Below are positions 9,342-18,336 of a DNA stretch of 64,000 nt, piece by piece (the first letter of the stretch is position 1; each line of letters begins with the position of its first letter). This DNA comes from Lactococcus nasutitermitis. GTDB lineage: Bacteria; Bacillota; Bacilli; Lactobacillales; Streptococcaceae. Under the pieces are notes generated by a model that worked only from the letters and a program-made list of their open reading frames with translations, ran no database searches and was not told the DNA's origin. Where the stretch lies: positions 120,262 through 184,261 of the forward strand of contig NZ_BOVQ01000006.1 of assembly GCF_018403765.1 (NCBI RefSeq). The letters run 5' to 3'. A program made the translations under genes and the position numbers.

Positions 9342-9833
9342 ATGACAAAAATAAAATTTGAAGGCATTCTATTGACAGTAACAAATCTTGAACGAGCGAG
9401 AAAATTTTATGAGAATGTATTGGAGCAGGTACCTATCTATGATTATGACTACGACGGGCAGATGATAGCTTACGAGAGCGGAATTACACTAGCGCCTGAA
9501 TGGGCATATGCGGACTGGCTCTCCGGTGCAGAATTTTCTGTGAAGCGCAGGGCAAACATATCTCAGCTTTATTTTGAAGTCGAAGATTTGGAGGCTATGT
9601 TCAAAAAAATCAAGGCAGATAGTGCGATTGACTGGTTGCATGAGCCGATAATGTCAAGCTATGGGGCATATACCATGCGCTTTTACGACTATGACGGACA
9701 TATCATCGAAATTGCTGAGAGCGTCGCTTTTGTGGCAAAACGATTTTTGGCACAAGGCTTGAGTATAACAGAGATTGCCGAGCGCTTCGGAGATTCTGAG
9801 GCAGTAGTTGAAGAATTAATTGCTCAAAAATAA
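9342..9833 (+). CDS. VOC (glyoxalase/bleomycin resistance) family protein with HTH-like tail
   Basis: This is a 163-residue protein. Residues 1-~130 form a VOC domain: TNLERARKFYENVL at the start, LYFEVEDLEAMFKKI in the middle, and RFYDYDGHIIEIAES at the end, whose Glu is the usual metal ligand. VOC proteins include glyoxalases, dioxygenases and antibiotic-sequestering proteins. The last ~30 residues (FLAQGLSITEIAERFGDS...) look like a helix-turn-helix segment, which a plain VOC protein does not have. AAGGAG precedes the ATG. A drug-binding or toxin-sensing role next to the exporter genes is possible but is inference. Confidence 0.8.
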   Translation: MTKIKFEGILLTVTNLERARKFYENVLEQVPIYDYDYDGQMIAYESGITLAPEWAYADWLSGAEFSVKRRANISQLYFEVEDLEAMFKKIKADSAIDWLHEPIMSSYGAYTMRFYDYDGHIIEIAESVAFVAKRFLAQGLSITEIAERFGDSEAVVEELIAQK

Positions 9834-9859
9834 GAAAAAATTCACATAAGGAGAAAGAA

Positions 9860-10606
9860 ATGACAAAAAATATGATTAGAGTTTCAAACGTAATAAAAAG
9901 TTTCGGCGACAAAGAAGTGCTGAAAGGCGTTGACTTTGAAGTCAAGGAGGGCGAAGTTTATGCGCTTCTCGGCTCAAATGGTGCGGGGAAGACAACGATG
10001 ATAAACATTCTTGCCACTTTACTTACCGCAGATAGCGGTACAGCAATGGTCAACGGCTATGATGTCGTCAAAGAGGCACAAAATGTGCGTGACTCCATTG
10101 CCTTGACAGGACAATTTTCCGCCCTTGATGAATTCATGACAGGACGTGAAAATTTGCTTCTCATGGCGAATTTATGGAAAGTGCCGAATGCGCGCGAAAA
10201 AGTGGAGGAAGTGCTTGACAAAGTTGGCATGACTTCCGCTGCAGACAAGCGTGTGAAAAGTTACTCAGGTGGAATGAAACGGCGCGTTGACATCGCCATG
10301 GGTTTGATTAGCGCTCGCTCGGTACTTTTCCTTGATGAGCCAACGACGGGTCTTGACCCCGAAGCCAGATATGAGGTTTATGAGGTCATCAAAGAGCTGA
10401 AAAATGAAGGCACGACAATTGTGCTAACAACGCAGTATCTGAAAGAAGCCGAGGAATTGGCGGACAAGATTGCCATTCTACACGGCGGGCAAATCGTCGT
10501 CGAAGGCGACTTTTCAGAGCTTCAAGCCCAGCATCACAAAGAACACGGTGAAAAAAATGCAAATTTAGAAGATATTTTTATCAAAGTTGTCAAGAAAGGA
10601 AAATAA
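9860..10606 (+). CDS. ABC transporter ATP-binding protein (DrrA-like)
   Basis: This 248-residue nucleotide-binding subunit has Walker A LLGSNGAGKTT, signature YSGGMKRRVDIA, Walker B VLFLDEPTTGLD and the switch region TTQYLKEAEELAD. The GLD and QYLKEAEELAD segments are typical of the daunorubicin-resistance (DrrA) subfamily. It would energise export by the ABC-2 permease encoded at 11379-12128; a methyltransferase gene sits between them. AAGGAG lies six bases before the start. Confidence 0.92.
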   Translation: MTKNMIRVSNVIKSFGDKEVLKGVDFEVKEGEVYALLGSNGAGKTTMINILATLLTADSGTAMVNGYDVVKEAQNVRDSIALTGQFSALDEFMTGRENLLLMANLWKVPNAREKVEEVLDKVGMTSAADKRVKSYSGGMKRRVDIAMGLISARSVLFLDEPTTGLDPEARYEVYEVIKELKNEGTTIVLTTQYLKEAEELADKIAILHGGQIVVEGDFSELQAQHHKEHGEKNANLEDIFIKVVKKGK

Positions 10607-10607
10607 A

Positions 10608-11348
10608 ATGAACATGAAAGTTTTAAATACAGCCGTCGTGGACGAAAAAAGTCATGCTTTTTTGCAAGAAACAATGTGGGGACCTAACGCAATACGACAA
10701 TCCGAGGAGTTGGTTTCGTATTTCACAATCACAGAGGAGATGCGAATTCTTGATTTGGGTTGTGGACCGGGCTTGTCATCGTTGTATTTGGCGCAAGAAT
10801 ATGGCGCGGAAGTTTTTGCCACTGACTTAATGATTGAGCCGGCCGAAAATTATGAGAGATTTCAGTCGCTTGGCGTTGCGGATAAAGTTGTTCCTTTGAT
10901 ACTCGATGCTACACAGCCGCTGCCGTTTGCCAAAGGTTATTTCGACGTAATTTTTTCGGTAGGCGCATACAATATGTTTGGCGATAACGAGGAAATGCTA
11001 CCAAAGCTCGCTTCTTTTGTGAAAAAAGGTGGCTATATTGCCGTTTCATTTCCCGGATTGAAGTATGAGTTTGGTGACAATGTTCCGCCGGAAATGCAGC
11101 CTTTTTGGGATGTCCCAGATGTTGCAAAGTACGTTCGTGGTATTGAATGGTGGAAGGACTTGTGGAGCAAGGCAAGGGGCATAGAAATTGTGAACATCAG
11201 CGAACAAGCTTGCCATAAGAAAGCTTGGCAAGACTATCTCAACACGCTTGACCCACAAAATAAAGAAGAAAAATGGGATTTAGAGATGATGACAGCGGAA
11301 GCAGGACAGTATTTTAATACGATTCAGCTGATTGCTAAAGTTGTCTAG
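10608..11348 (+). CDS. Class I SAM-dependent methyltransferase
   Basis: This 246-residue protein has the SAM-binding motif I MRILDLGCGPGLSSLYLA near residue 45, an acidic end of strand 2 (VFATDLM) and motif IV-like FDVIFSVGAYN. The family methylates small molecules, proteins or nucleic acids; the substrate here is unknown. The start at 10608 follows AAGAAAGG and lies one base after the stop of the ATPase gene; an upstream in-frame start at 10587 lies inside that gene. Its position between ATPase and permease suggests it modifies the exported compound or contributes to self-resistance, which is inference. Confidence 0.88.
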   Translation: MNMKVLNTAVVDEKSHAFLQETMWGPNAIRQSEELVSYFTITEEMRILDLGCGPGLSSLYLAQEYGAEVFATDLMIEPAENYERFQSLGVADKVVPLILDATQPLPFAKGYFDVIFSVGAYNMFGDNEEMLPKLASFVKKGGYIAVSFPGLKYEFGDNVPPEMQPFWDVPDVAKYVRGIEWWKDLWSKARGIEIVNISEQACHKKAWQDYLNTLDPQNKEEKWDLEMMTAEAGQYFNTIQLIAKVV

Positions 11349-11378
11349 TTTTAATAACTATAAGAAAGAAGGTAAAAA

Positions 11379-12128
11379 ATGAACGAAACACTTGTCTTAA
11401 TGAAACGAAATTTGAAGAAAAATTTACGTGACGGCGAAGCGATTATCACGAGCCTCGTCATGCCTCTCGTGATTTTCATGATTAACTACTTTGTCGCGCG
11501 TCAACAGGGAGATAGTGGCGCGGCACTTGGTCAGATATTTCCAGTGGTCGCCATCGTCAGCGTGCTTCTCGGCACGTCATACACGGCTTTCAGGCTGTTT
11601 GAAGATCGCGAAAAAAATATGATGACCCGCCTGCGCAGTATGCCACTCGCAAGAGGTGCTTTCCTCTGGGGACACGTCTTGACAAACGTTATCCAGACGT
11701 TCGTGTCGATTTCTTTGATTACTGGACTTGCCTTTCTTTTAGGACTCACATCGCCGGCAAATCTGGGACATTGGGCGCTTTTCTATGTAGGATTACTCCT
11801 CTTTAGCTTTTCGACCGCGTGGGCCATGACGATTTTAGGCTTTGTAGCAAAGTCAATGGGTATGCTCTCGGCACTCTTTATGCTGGTTATGGGCTTCTTC
11901 ATACTCTCCTCTGAGATGATGGGGACGATGATTTTGTTTGAACTTCCACAGTTTGTGCAAAATATCGCCGAATTTCACCCTGCGAATTTCATCATCAATG
12001 GATTGTCGCATACGCTCCAACAAGGGACGATACATGCTGATTTTGGGATTGGACTTCTGATGTCGACTGGAATACTCGTAGTTTCATACCTGGTCAGTAC
12101 ACGACTTTATAAGCGTAGCCGGGTTTGA
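11379..12128 (+). CDS. ABC-2 type transporter permease
   Basis: This 249-residue integral membrane protein has about six hydrophobic segments and the ABC-2 signature region FEDREKNMMTRLRSMPLARG, typical of the DrrB family permeases that pair with DrrA-like ATPases. The partner is the ATPase at 9860-10606. A ribosome binding site (GAAGG) precedes the ATG. It is the last gene of the run that began at 8978. Confidence 0.9.
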   Translation: MNETLVLMKRNLKKNLRDGEAIITSLVMPLVIFMINYFVARQQGDSGAALGQIFPVVAIVSVLLGTSYTAFRLFEDREKNMMTRLRSMPLARGAFLWGHVLTNVIQTFVSISLITGLAFLLGLTSPANLGHWALFYVGLLLFSFSTAWAMTILGFVAKSMGMLSALFMLVMGFFILSSEMMGTMILFELPQFVQNIAEFHPANFIINGLSHTLQQGTIHADFGIGLLMSTGILVVSYLVSTRLYKRSRV

Positions 12129-12331
12129 GTGAGGAATAAAAATAATTCTAAATTGGATTTTTTTATGAAATTTTCACGCAAAAAAAGGGGCAGTACGAAA
12201 AGAAAGATGTTCTATATCAAAAAGTATTGGACAGATACTGGTCTATTTTGCTAGAGCTTTTTGGGAAAAAGCTGTAAAATAAGAGAGATGATGAGAATAA
12301 ATGAGATTTTTGCATGGAAAGGTTGTAAAAT
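12129..12331. other. Intergenic region with a small hairpin
   Basis: AGCTTTTT/AAAAAGCT at 12255-12273 can form a hairpin, and TGTAAAAT just after it may be a -10 box for the hydrolase gene. A 29-codon open frame from 12163 has no ribosome binding site and is not called. Confidence 0.4.
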
Positions 12332-13018
12332 ATGGCTTTGGAAAATTATTTTACTGCGAGTGATGGCACAAAACTTTTTTATTACAAGCTAGGTCAGGGA
12401 CCTGTTCTCATCTTTTTACATGGAAATTCGGAGAGTAGTTGGATTTTTAGGAAGCAAATTCGTTTTTTGAAAGCAAATTATACTTGTTTGGCACTGGATA
12501 CAAGAGCGCATGGACGGAGTCATTTTCGAGGGAAAAGAATAAAATTTGAGCAACTAGCGCAGGATTTACTGGAAATTATGAATGCGGAAAATATTGCTGT
12601 CGCTAATCTTTTAGGTTTTAGCGATGGCGCGAATACAGCAATGCTTTTTGCAAGCCAATATCCAGAACGTGTCAATAAATTGATTTTGAACGCAGGAAAT
12701 TTAACGCAACTTGGTTTTATTCGTCCGGTAGGTCTATTGATTAAGCTCATCGGGAAAGTTGCTTATAAATCGCCAGTTTTACGTTTGCTTAGTGAAGAAA
12801 CAGGATTAAAATTTGATGATTTGAAAAATATAAAGGCAGATACTTTAGTGCTTAATGGACAATTTGATGTGGTTAAATCTCATCATGCACGAGAAATTGC
12901 GGCTTCCATTCCTCATTCTCACTTTCAAATCTTATCTTTTGGAACGCATTTGACTTTTTATTTTCGACCAGGTCGTTTTAATACAATCGTCAATAATTTT
13001 TTAAAGAATAAAACATAA
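12332..13018 (+). CDS. Alpha/beta hydrolase
   Basis: This 228-residue protein has an alpha/beta hydrolase fold: the oxyanion HGNSESS after strand 3, the nucleophile elbow LLGFSDGANT with catalytic Ser, an acid in LNGQFDVV and the His in SFGTHLTF. No signal peptide is present. The family covers esterases, lactonases and peptidases, and the substrate is not visible from sequence. An AAAGG box stands nine bases before the ATG. The gene converges on the YkgJ-type gene across a shared hairpin. Confidence 0.88.
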   Translation: MALENYFTASDGTKLFYYKLGQGPVLIFLHGNSESSWIFRKQIRFLKANYTCLALDTRAHGRSHFRGKRIKFEQLAQDLLEIMNAENIAVANLLGFSDGANTAMLFASQYPERVNKLILNAGNLTQLGFIRPVGLLIKLIGKVAYKSPVLRLLSEETGLKFDDLKNIKADTLVLNGQFDVVKSHHAREIAASIPHSHFQILSFGTHLTFYFRPGRFNTIVNNFLKNKT

Positions 13019-13055
13019 ATAAAAAACTCACTTTAATAAAATAAGTTTTTTATTT
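13017..13055. terminator. Bidirectional terminator
   Basis: AAATAAAAAACT pairs with AGTTTTTTATTT. It lies between two convergent genes and offers a T-tract in both directions. Confidence 0.65.
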
Positions 13056-13068
13056 ATGTATCAAAGTA

Positions 13069-13560
13069 TTATTTCAATCTCTCTTGCAACTTTTCCACAA
13101 ACTCATAAGCTGCGGGGCAATACAGGGTGTTTTTGATTGTCAAGTTGTTAATCTGATAAATCTTTTTTCGGTCAGTATGCGGAAATTCGCGGCAAGCTTT
13201 GGGACGAACTTCATAGATTGAGCAGAGATTGTCGCTCCCTAGAAATGGGCAAGGCATTGTCTGAAAAACTTTGTCACCGTCCTCGTCAACACGCAGATAA
13301 GCAGCTTCAAAATCACTCACTTTCATACGCAGATGTTTTGCGACGCGTTCGATGTCGGCTTCCGTCCAAAGTGGCCCTAGAATTTTACAACAATTTGCGC
13401 ACTTGGTACAGTCAATCTCACAGAAAACTTCTTCATGAACATTTTTGACAATCCTGTCAAGATTTTTCGGTGGTTTTTTCTTTAACTGTGTAAGAAATTT
13501 TTGATGTGCCTTATGTTTTTGTTGTGCCAGATTTTTATAATGTTCAATGTCAATAGCCAT
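13069..13560 (-). CDS. YkgJ-family cysteine cluster protein
   Basis: This 163-residue protein carries the YkgJ cysteine cluster: CEIDCTKCANCCKILG near residue 50 and CPFLGSDNLCSIYEVRPKAC near residue 105, which together give the eight or so cysteines expected to bind zinc or an iron-sulfur cluster. The family's function is not established. The N-terminus is charged and helical. It is transcribed towards the hydrolase gene and away from ahpC. Confidence 0.85.
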   Translation of the reverse strand: MAIDIEHYKNLAQQKHKAHQKFLTQLKKKPPKNLDRIVKNVHEEVFCEIDCTKCANCCKILGPLWTEADIERVAKHLRMKVSDFEAAYLRVDEDGDKVFQTMPCPFLGSDNLCSIYEVRPKACREFPHTDRKKIYQINNLTIKNTLYCPAAYEFVEKLQERLK

Positions 13561-13613
13561 GACTTCTATTTTAGTATAAAAATCAAGAAATTTCTAGCCA
13601 TTGTACAGTAAAA

Positions 13614-13719
13614 TTTTTGACAGAACCGTCAAAAAATAAAAGAGGACATTTTGTAGAGAAAAATTTTAATAAGCATCTTGTTATTTATTGAAAATATTTT
13701 TGACAAAGCTGTCAAAAAT
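13614..13719. repeat. Dispersed GACAG palindrome, copies 2 and 3
   Basis: TTTTTGACAGAACCGTCAAAAA at 13614-13635 has one arm mismatch, and a second copy with centre AAAGC lies at 13696-13719. Neither has a T-tract of its own. A weaker version lies inside the YkgJ gene at about 13443-13462. Confidence 0.75.
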
Positions 13720-13768
13720 ATGCAAAACAAAAAAGGATGTCTAAGTAAACAAATGTAAACTTAAAATA

Positions 13769-13824
13769 ATCTGTCAAAATTTTCAAACAGATAATTTGAC
13801 GAAAAAAAATACATTTGAGATAAT
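13769..13824 (+). promoter_or_regulatory. ahpC promoter with inverted repeat
   Basis: TTGACG at 13796-13801 and GATAAT at 13819-13824 are 17 bases apart. Just upstream, ATCTGT and ACAGAT form an inverted repeat across about 24 bases, a possible operator for peroxide control. Confidence 0.6.
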
Positions 13825-13852
13825 AGAAACATCAATTAATTTGGAGGTATTT

Positions 13853-14416
13853 ATGTCACTTATAGGAAAAAAAGTTGGTGATTTTACAACTGACGCTTAC
13901 TTAAACGGAAAATTTATCAAAGTTTCAGATACAGATTTTACAGGAAAATGGAATGTTTTGGTCTTCTATCCAGCAGACTTTTCATTCGTTTGTCCAACAG
14001 AACTTGAAGATTTGGAAGACCAACACGAAGCTCTTTCAGCACTTGGTGTTGAGATTTACTCATGTTCAACAGATACACACTTTGTTCACGCTGCTTGGCA
14101 CGAACATAGCGATGCTATTTCAAAACTTAAATATACAATGCTTGCTGACCCTTCAGGAAAAATTTCTCGTGAATTTGATGTTTTTGATGAAGAAGCAGGA
14201 CTTGCTCAACGTGGAAGCTTTATCATCGACCCAGATGGAGTGATTCAAGCAATCGAAATTACAGCTGATGGTATCGGACGTGATGCAAGTCAACTGATTG
14301 ACAAAATCAAAGCAGCTCAATATGTTCGTACACATCCAGGCGAAGTTTGCCCTGCCAAATGGAAAGAAGATGGCGAAACATTGACAACTGGTATCGACCT
14401 TGTTGGAAGAATCTAA
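13853..14416 (+). CDS. ahpC: Alkyl hydroperoxide reductase subunit C (typical 2-Cys peroxiredoxin)
   Basis: This 187-residue peroxiredoxin has its peroxidatic Cys47 in [10 protein letters not shown] and its resolving Cys166 in GEVCPAKW. It reduces hydrogen peroxide and organic peroxides and is then re-reduced by AhpF, encoded next. The length is normal. The start at 13853 has TTGGAGG eight bases upstream; an earlier in-frame start at 13796 is the -35 box of the promoter and cannot be translated from this transcript. A hairpin with a T-tract follows the gene and may lower ahpF expression relative to ahpC. Confidence 0.97.
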   Translation: MSLIGKKVGDFTTDAYLNGKFIKVSDTDFTGKWNVLVFYPADFSFVCPTELEDLEDQHEALSALGVEIYSCSTDTHFVHAAWHEHSDAISKLKYTMLADPSGKISREFDVFDEEAGLAQRGSFIIDPDGVIQAIEITADGIGRDASQLIDKIKAAQYVRTHPGEVCPAKWKEDGETLTTGIDLVGRI

Positions 14417-14421
14417 TCGCC

Positions 14422-14448
14422 AGAAGTGAGTGTAGCTCACTTCTTTTT
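14422..14448 (+). terminator. Hairpin between ahpC and ahpF
   Basis: GAAGTGAG and CTCACTTC pair with five loop bases and are followed by TTTTT. It is probably a partial terminator, because ahpF has no obvious promoter of its own. Confidence 0.7.
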
Positions 14449-14465
14449 AAATAAAAGGAGAAAAC

Positions 14466-15998
14466 ATGATTTTAGATGAAACACTGCGAGGTCAACTAAA
14501 GCCTTATTTACAACTTTTGGAAAATGATATTATTCTTAAAGTTGACAGTGATGAGAGTGAAAATGGAGAAAAAATCAGAAATTTTGTGACGGAACTTGCG
14601 AGTTTGTCTGATAAAATTTCTGTTCAAGAAGCAAAATTACCAAAAAGTCCAGCTTTTGAAATTGCGCGCGAAGGTGTGGTTTCAGGTCTTGTTTTTGCTG
14701 GATTGCCACTTGGACATGAGTTAAATTCATTGGTGCTTGCGCTCGTGCAAGTTAGTGGACGCGCGCCAAAGATTGACCCAGAACTCATTCCACGGATTAA
14801 AGCTATCAAAAAGTCACTTCACTTTGAAACTTATGTCAGTTTGACGTGTCATAACTGTCCAGATGTCGTGCAAGCTTTCAATGTCATGACTATTTTGAAC
14901 CCAAACATCAGTCACACGATGATTGAGGGCGGAATGTATAAAGAAGAAGTCGAAGAAAAAAGTATCATGGCTGTGCCAACTGTTTTCAAAGATGGTGAAG
15001 AATTTACCAGTGGTCGTGCGACACTTGAAGAACTCTTGGAAAAAATTCTTGGTCCTGCTGGCAGTGAAGAATTTGATGAGAAAGAGCTTTTTGATGTACT
15101 CGTCGTTGGTGGAGGACCTGCTGGTGCAGCTTCAGCTATCTATGCGGCGCGTAAAGGTATTCGTACAGGCGTTTTAGCAGAACGTTTTGGTGGTCAACCT
15201 TTGGAAACGTTGGGGATTGAAAATCTCATCGGAACACCTTATATCGAAGGATTGGAACTTGGACGTCAACTTGAAGAGCACGTGAAAAAATATCCGATTG
15301 ACTTGATGAAAACACAACGTGCGGTGAAGTTGGAAAAGAAAGAGCAAGTCGAAGTGACGCTTGAAAATGGTGCTATTCTCAAAACAAAGAGTTTGATTTT
15401 GGCAACAGGTGCGCACTGGCGTGACCTTGGTATCCCTGGTGAGCAAGAGTTTAAAACAAAAGGTGTTGCTTATTGTCCACACTGTGATGGCCCATTATTT
15501 GCTGGAAAAGATGTAGCTGTTGTCGGTGGTGGAAATTCTGGAATTGAGGCTGCGATTGACCTTGCGGGTGTTGTTAAACACGTGACAGTTCTTGAATTTA
15601 TGCCAGAACTTAAAGCAGATAAAGTCTTAGTTGATAAAGTTTACAGTTTGGCAAATGTGACGGTTGTGACAAATGTTGAAACGAAGGCAATCACAGGAAC
15701 AGATAAAGTCAACGGTGTGGATTATGTTTCAAGAGAAACTGGCGAAGCAACGCATTTAGATATCGCAGGTATTTTCATCCAAATCGGACTTGTGCCAAAT
15801 ACAGAATGGCTCAAAGAAAGCAGTATTGAACTCAATGCGCGTGGCGAAATCCTTGCTGATAAAGAAGGTGCAACGAGTGTTGAGGGAGTCTTTGCAGCCG
15901 GTGACTGTACAGACAGTCGTTACAAACAAATCATTATTTCTATGGGAACAGGTGCGACAGCAGCACTTTCAGCCTTTGATTATTTGATACGTAATTAA
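14466..15998 (+). CDS. ahpF: Alkyl hydroperoxide reductase subunit F (NADH-dependent peroxiredoxin reductase)
   Basis: This 510-residue flavoprotein has two fused parts. The N-terminal tandem thioredoxin-like domain has the redox pair CHNC at residues 128-131. The C-terminal thioredoxin reductase-like part has FAD motif [14 protein letters not shown], redox pair CPHC near residue 340, an NADH-binding [10 protein letters not shown] and the terminal FAD motif [10 protein letters not shown]. Electrons pass from NADH through FAD and the two Cys pairs to AhpC. AAAAGGAG precedes the start. Confidence 0.97.
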   Translation: MILDETLRGQLKPYLQLLENDIILKVDSDESENGEKIRNFVTELASLSDKISVQEAKLPKSPAFEIAREGVVSGLVFAGLPLGHELNSLVLALVQVSGRAPKIDPELIPRIKAIKKSLHFETYVSLTCHNCPDVVQAFNVMTILNPNISHTMIEGGMYKEEVEEKSIMAVPTVFKDGEEFTSGRATLEELLEKILGPAGSEEFDEKELFDVLVVGGGPAGAASAIYAARKGIRTGVLAERFGGQPLETLGIENLIGTPYIEGLELGRQLEEHVKKYPIDLMKTQRAVKLEKKEQVEVTLENGAILKTKSLILATGAHWRDLGIPGEQEFKTKGVAYCPHCDGPLFAGKDVAVVGGGNSGIEAAIDLAGVVKHVTVLEFMPELKADKVLVDKVYSLANVTVVTNVETKAITGTDKVNGVDYVSRETGEATHLDIAGIFIQIGLVPNTEWLKESSIELNARGEILADKEGATSVEGVFAAGDCTDSRYKQIIISMGTGATAALSAFDYLIRN

Positions 15999-16008
15999 AA
16001 AATGATAA

Positions 16009-16038
16009 AAAAATCAGTACAAAAGTACTGATTTTTTT
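16009..16038 (+). terminator. ahpF terminator
   Basis: AAATCAGTAC and GTACTGATTT pair with an AAAA loop and are followed by seven T. Confidence 0.85.
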
Positions 16039-16056
16039 GACGAAACTGTCAAAAAA
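16033..16056. repeat. Dispersed GACAG palindrome, copy 4
   Basis: TTTTTTGACGAAACTGTCAAAAAA starts within the T-tract of the ahpF terminator. Confidence 0.75.
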
Positions 16057-16147
16057 ATAATTTCTCTTTTTCGTCTTTGAAAATTGATAAACAAGCAAAA
16101 AAAGTTTAGAATAGTATAGTTAAAATTATCACAAGAAAAGAGAAGAA

Positions 16148-18172
16148 ATGGGAAACCACGAAAATCTGTTTGAGCCAATTAAAATTGGTAAAGTTACAAT
16201 AAAAAATCGTTACGCACTTGCGCCAATGCTTTTTGTTCACGAATATGAAGATGGTGCTTTTGGTGAGCGCGCGATTGAATACTATCTTGAACGTGCCAAA
16301 GGTGGAGTTGGTGTGTTATTTACCAGCCTTTGTAAAGTAGATAATGACGTAGAAAATGTCAATCTCGGAATGCCAATGCCCAATCAAAATCCAGAATTAT
16401 TCACAAAACGATTGAAAAAACTGACGACAGCAATGGCGGAATACGACTCAAAACTTTTTGTCCAACTCACAGCAGGTTTTGGACGCGCTGTTTTCCCAAT
16501 TGTTACGACGAGTGAACAATCTTATGTTGCTCCAAGTGTTATCAGCAATCGTTGGGACCCAGAAAAACAACAGCGTGCACTATCTATTGATGAAATTCAC
16601 GAGATTATCCGAAAATTTGGGACAGCAGCAAAAATTGCCCAAGATGGTGGCGCTGCAGGTGTAGAAATTCATGCACTCCATGAAGGTTATCTCCTTGACC
16701 AATTTTCTATGAGTTTTTATAATCAGCGCACAGATGAATACGGCGGTAGTCTTGAAAATCGTCTGCGTTTCACAAAAGAAATCATTGATGAAATTCATCG
16801 TGTCTGTGGGGAAGATTTCCCAGTTGGAATGCGACTTTCACTCAAATCTTTCGTCAAAGATTTACGAAAAGGTATTCTCCCAGAAGAAACAAAAATTACT
16901 CTTGAAAAACCAGATGTACTTGAATCTGGTCGTGATTTTGCTGAAGGACTTGAAGTTGCAAAAATGCTTGAAAGTTATGGCTATGCGCATTTGTCTGTTG
17001 ATGGTGGAAACTATGACAGTTGGTATTGGGCGCATCCACCACTTTTCTTTGAACAAGGGCCTTATTTGCCACTTTCTGAAGAGGTCAAAAAAGTGGTCAA
17101 TATTCCTGTTATCGTTTCGGGAATGATGGCAAATCCTGACTTTGCAGAACAAGCATTGTCGGAAAATAAACTTGATATGGTTGCGCTTGGTCGTCCGTTG
17201 ATTGCTGATTCACAGATTGTCAATAAAATCTATGCAGGCAACTATGAAGATATCACACCGTGTCAATATTGCCACGAAGGCTGTTTCAATCAAGTCAATC
17301 ATCGTAATGCGCATTGTACAGTCAATGCGCGTGCAGGACGTGAATGCGAATTTCCATTAGAAACTGAAAAAACAACAAATGTGAAAGAGATTGCGATTAT
17401 CGGAGCAGGACCTGCTGGACTTGAAGCTGGAAGACTTCTTGCGGCAAAAGGACATCAAGTGACGATTTACGAAAAATCAGATAAAATTGGCGGACTTTTT
17501 AGCTATGGTGTCGTTCCTGAGTTTAAAGAAGCTGGTGTTCGTCTGGTACAATGGTGGGGCAGACAGCTTTCACAACTTGGGGTGAAGATTGAGTTTCACA
17601 CAGCCATCACAGCGGAAGATACAAGATTGGCGCAAGCAGACGAAATCATCGTTGCGACAGGTTCTTATGACTTTATCCCACCTGTTACAGGTATTGATTT
17701 GCCAAATGTTACGATTGCCAAAGATTTCCTTACTGCAGGTGCTGAAAATGCAGGAGAACTCACGACAATCATCGGTGGGGGAACAGTTGGTGTAGAAATT
17801 GCTATTTGGCTTGCTAAACATGGTAAAAAATCACAAATCATCGAAATGGCGGATACAGTTTTGCCGAAAGGTGCACCACATCCAAACTGGCAGATGATGT
17901 TGGAACTTCTTGATTTTCATAAAGTTGCAAGATATACATCTGCACGTTTAACTAAAATCAATCCAGACAGTATTGAAGTTGAGCAAAATGGAGAAAATAA
18001 AACTCTTCCAGCTTCACAAGTTGTTCTCGCTCTCGGCTATCGCTCTGAAAAAACACTTTATGAGGCTTTGAAGGAAGAATATCCCCATGTCACAAATCTT
18101 GGGGATTCAAATCAAGTGCGTGATGTGCTTGAAGCTGTTAATGATGCCTTTGCACTCGCACAAACTCTCTAA
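16148..18172 (+). CDS. Old yellow enzyme-type NADH:flavin oxidoreductase with FAD/NAD domain
   Basis: This 674-residue protein has the architecture of 2,4-dienoyl-CoA reductase and trimethylamine dehydrogenase. It begins with an FMN-binding TIM barrel (LFEPIKIGKVTIKNRYALAPM; EIHALHEGYLLDQF with the catalytic His/Tyr region). A [4Fe-4S] cluster motif C-x2-C-x3-C-x11-C follows (CQYCHEGCFN ... CTVN). Then comes an FAD domain (IAIIGAGPAGLEAG) and a NAD(P) site (IIGGGTVGVEIA). The family reduces enoate-type double bonds with NAD(P)H. The substrate is unknown. It stands alone between two terminators. Confidence 0.9.
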   Translation: MGNHENLFEPIKIGKVTIKNRYALAPMLFVHEYEDGAFGERAIEYYLERAKGGVGVLFTSLCKVDNDVENVNLGMPMPNQNPELFTKRLKKLTTAMAEYDSKLFVQLTAGFGRAVFPIVTTSEQSYVAPSVISNRWDPEKQQRALSIDEIHEIIRKFGTAAKIAQDGGAAGVEIHALHEGYLLDQFSMSFYNQRTDEYGGSLENRLRFTKEIIDEIHRVCGEDFPVGMRLSLKSFVKDLRKGILPEETKITLEKPDVLESGRDFAEGLEVAKMLESYGYAHLSVDGGNYDSWYWAHPPLFFEQGPYLPLSEEVKKVVNIPVIVSGMMANPDFAEQALSENKLDMVALGRPLIADSQIVNKIYAGNYEDITPCQYCHEGCFNQVNHRNAHCTVNARAGRECEFPLETEKTTNVKEIAIIGAGPAGLEAGRLLAAKGHQVTIYEKSDKIGGLFSYGVVPEFKEAGVRLVQWWGRQLSQLGVKIEFHTAITAEDTRLAQADEIIVATGSYDFIPPVTGIDLPNVTIAKDFLTAGAENAGELTTIIGGGTVGVEIAIWLAKHGKKSQIIEMADTVLPKGAPHPNWQMMLELLDFHKVARYTSARLTKINPDSIEVEQNGENKTLPASQVVLALGYRSEKTLYEALKEEYPHVTNLGDSNQVRDVLEAVNDAFALAQTL

Positions 18173-18184
18173 AAACTTACTTAC

Positions 18185-18216
18185 AAATCAGCCTTTTTCG
18201 GCTGATTTTTTATTTT
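18185..18216 (+). terminator. Terminator after the flavin oxidoreductase gene
   Basis: AAATCAGCC and GGCTGATTT pair with a TTTTTC loop, followed by a T-rich stretch. Confidence 0.85.
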
Positions 18217-18270
18217 CAAAATGCGGAAATAAAAAAGATGATAAATTTATAGTATAAAAAGAGTCATAGA

Positions 18271-18299
18271 TTGAGTATTTTTCTAAAAAATGGTAAAAT
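18271..18299 (+). promoter_or_regulatory. pgi promoter
   Basis: TTGAGT (18271-18276) and TAAAAT (18294-18299), 17 bases apart, with TGG before the -10 box. The upstream in-frame TTG belongs to the -35 box, which supports the start at 18337. Confidence 0.6.
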
Positions 18300-18336
18300 A
18301 AGTTATCAAAAAATAAATAGTTCACAAGGAGAAAAA

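Noticed and set aside
12163..12252. 29-codon basic open frame upstream of the alpha/beta hydrolase
   Set aside because: There is no ribosome binding site and the basic composition comes from an A-rich region.
13796..13852. N-terminal extension of AhpC by 19 residues
   Set aside because: The extension begins inside the -35 box of its own promoter, and TTGGAGG marks the start at 13853.
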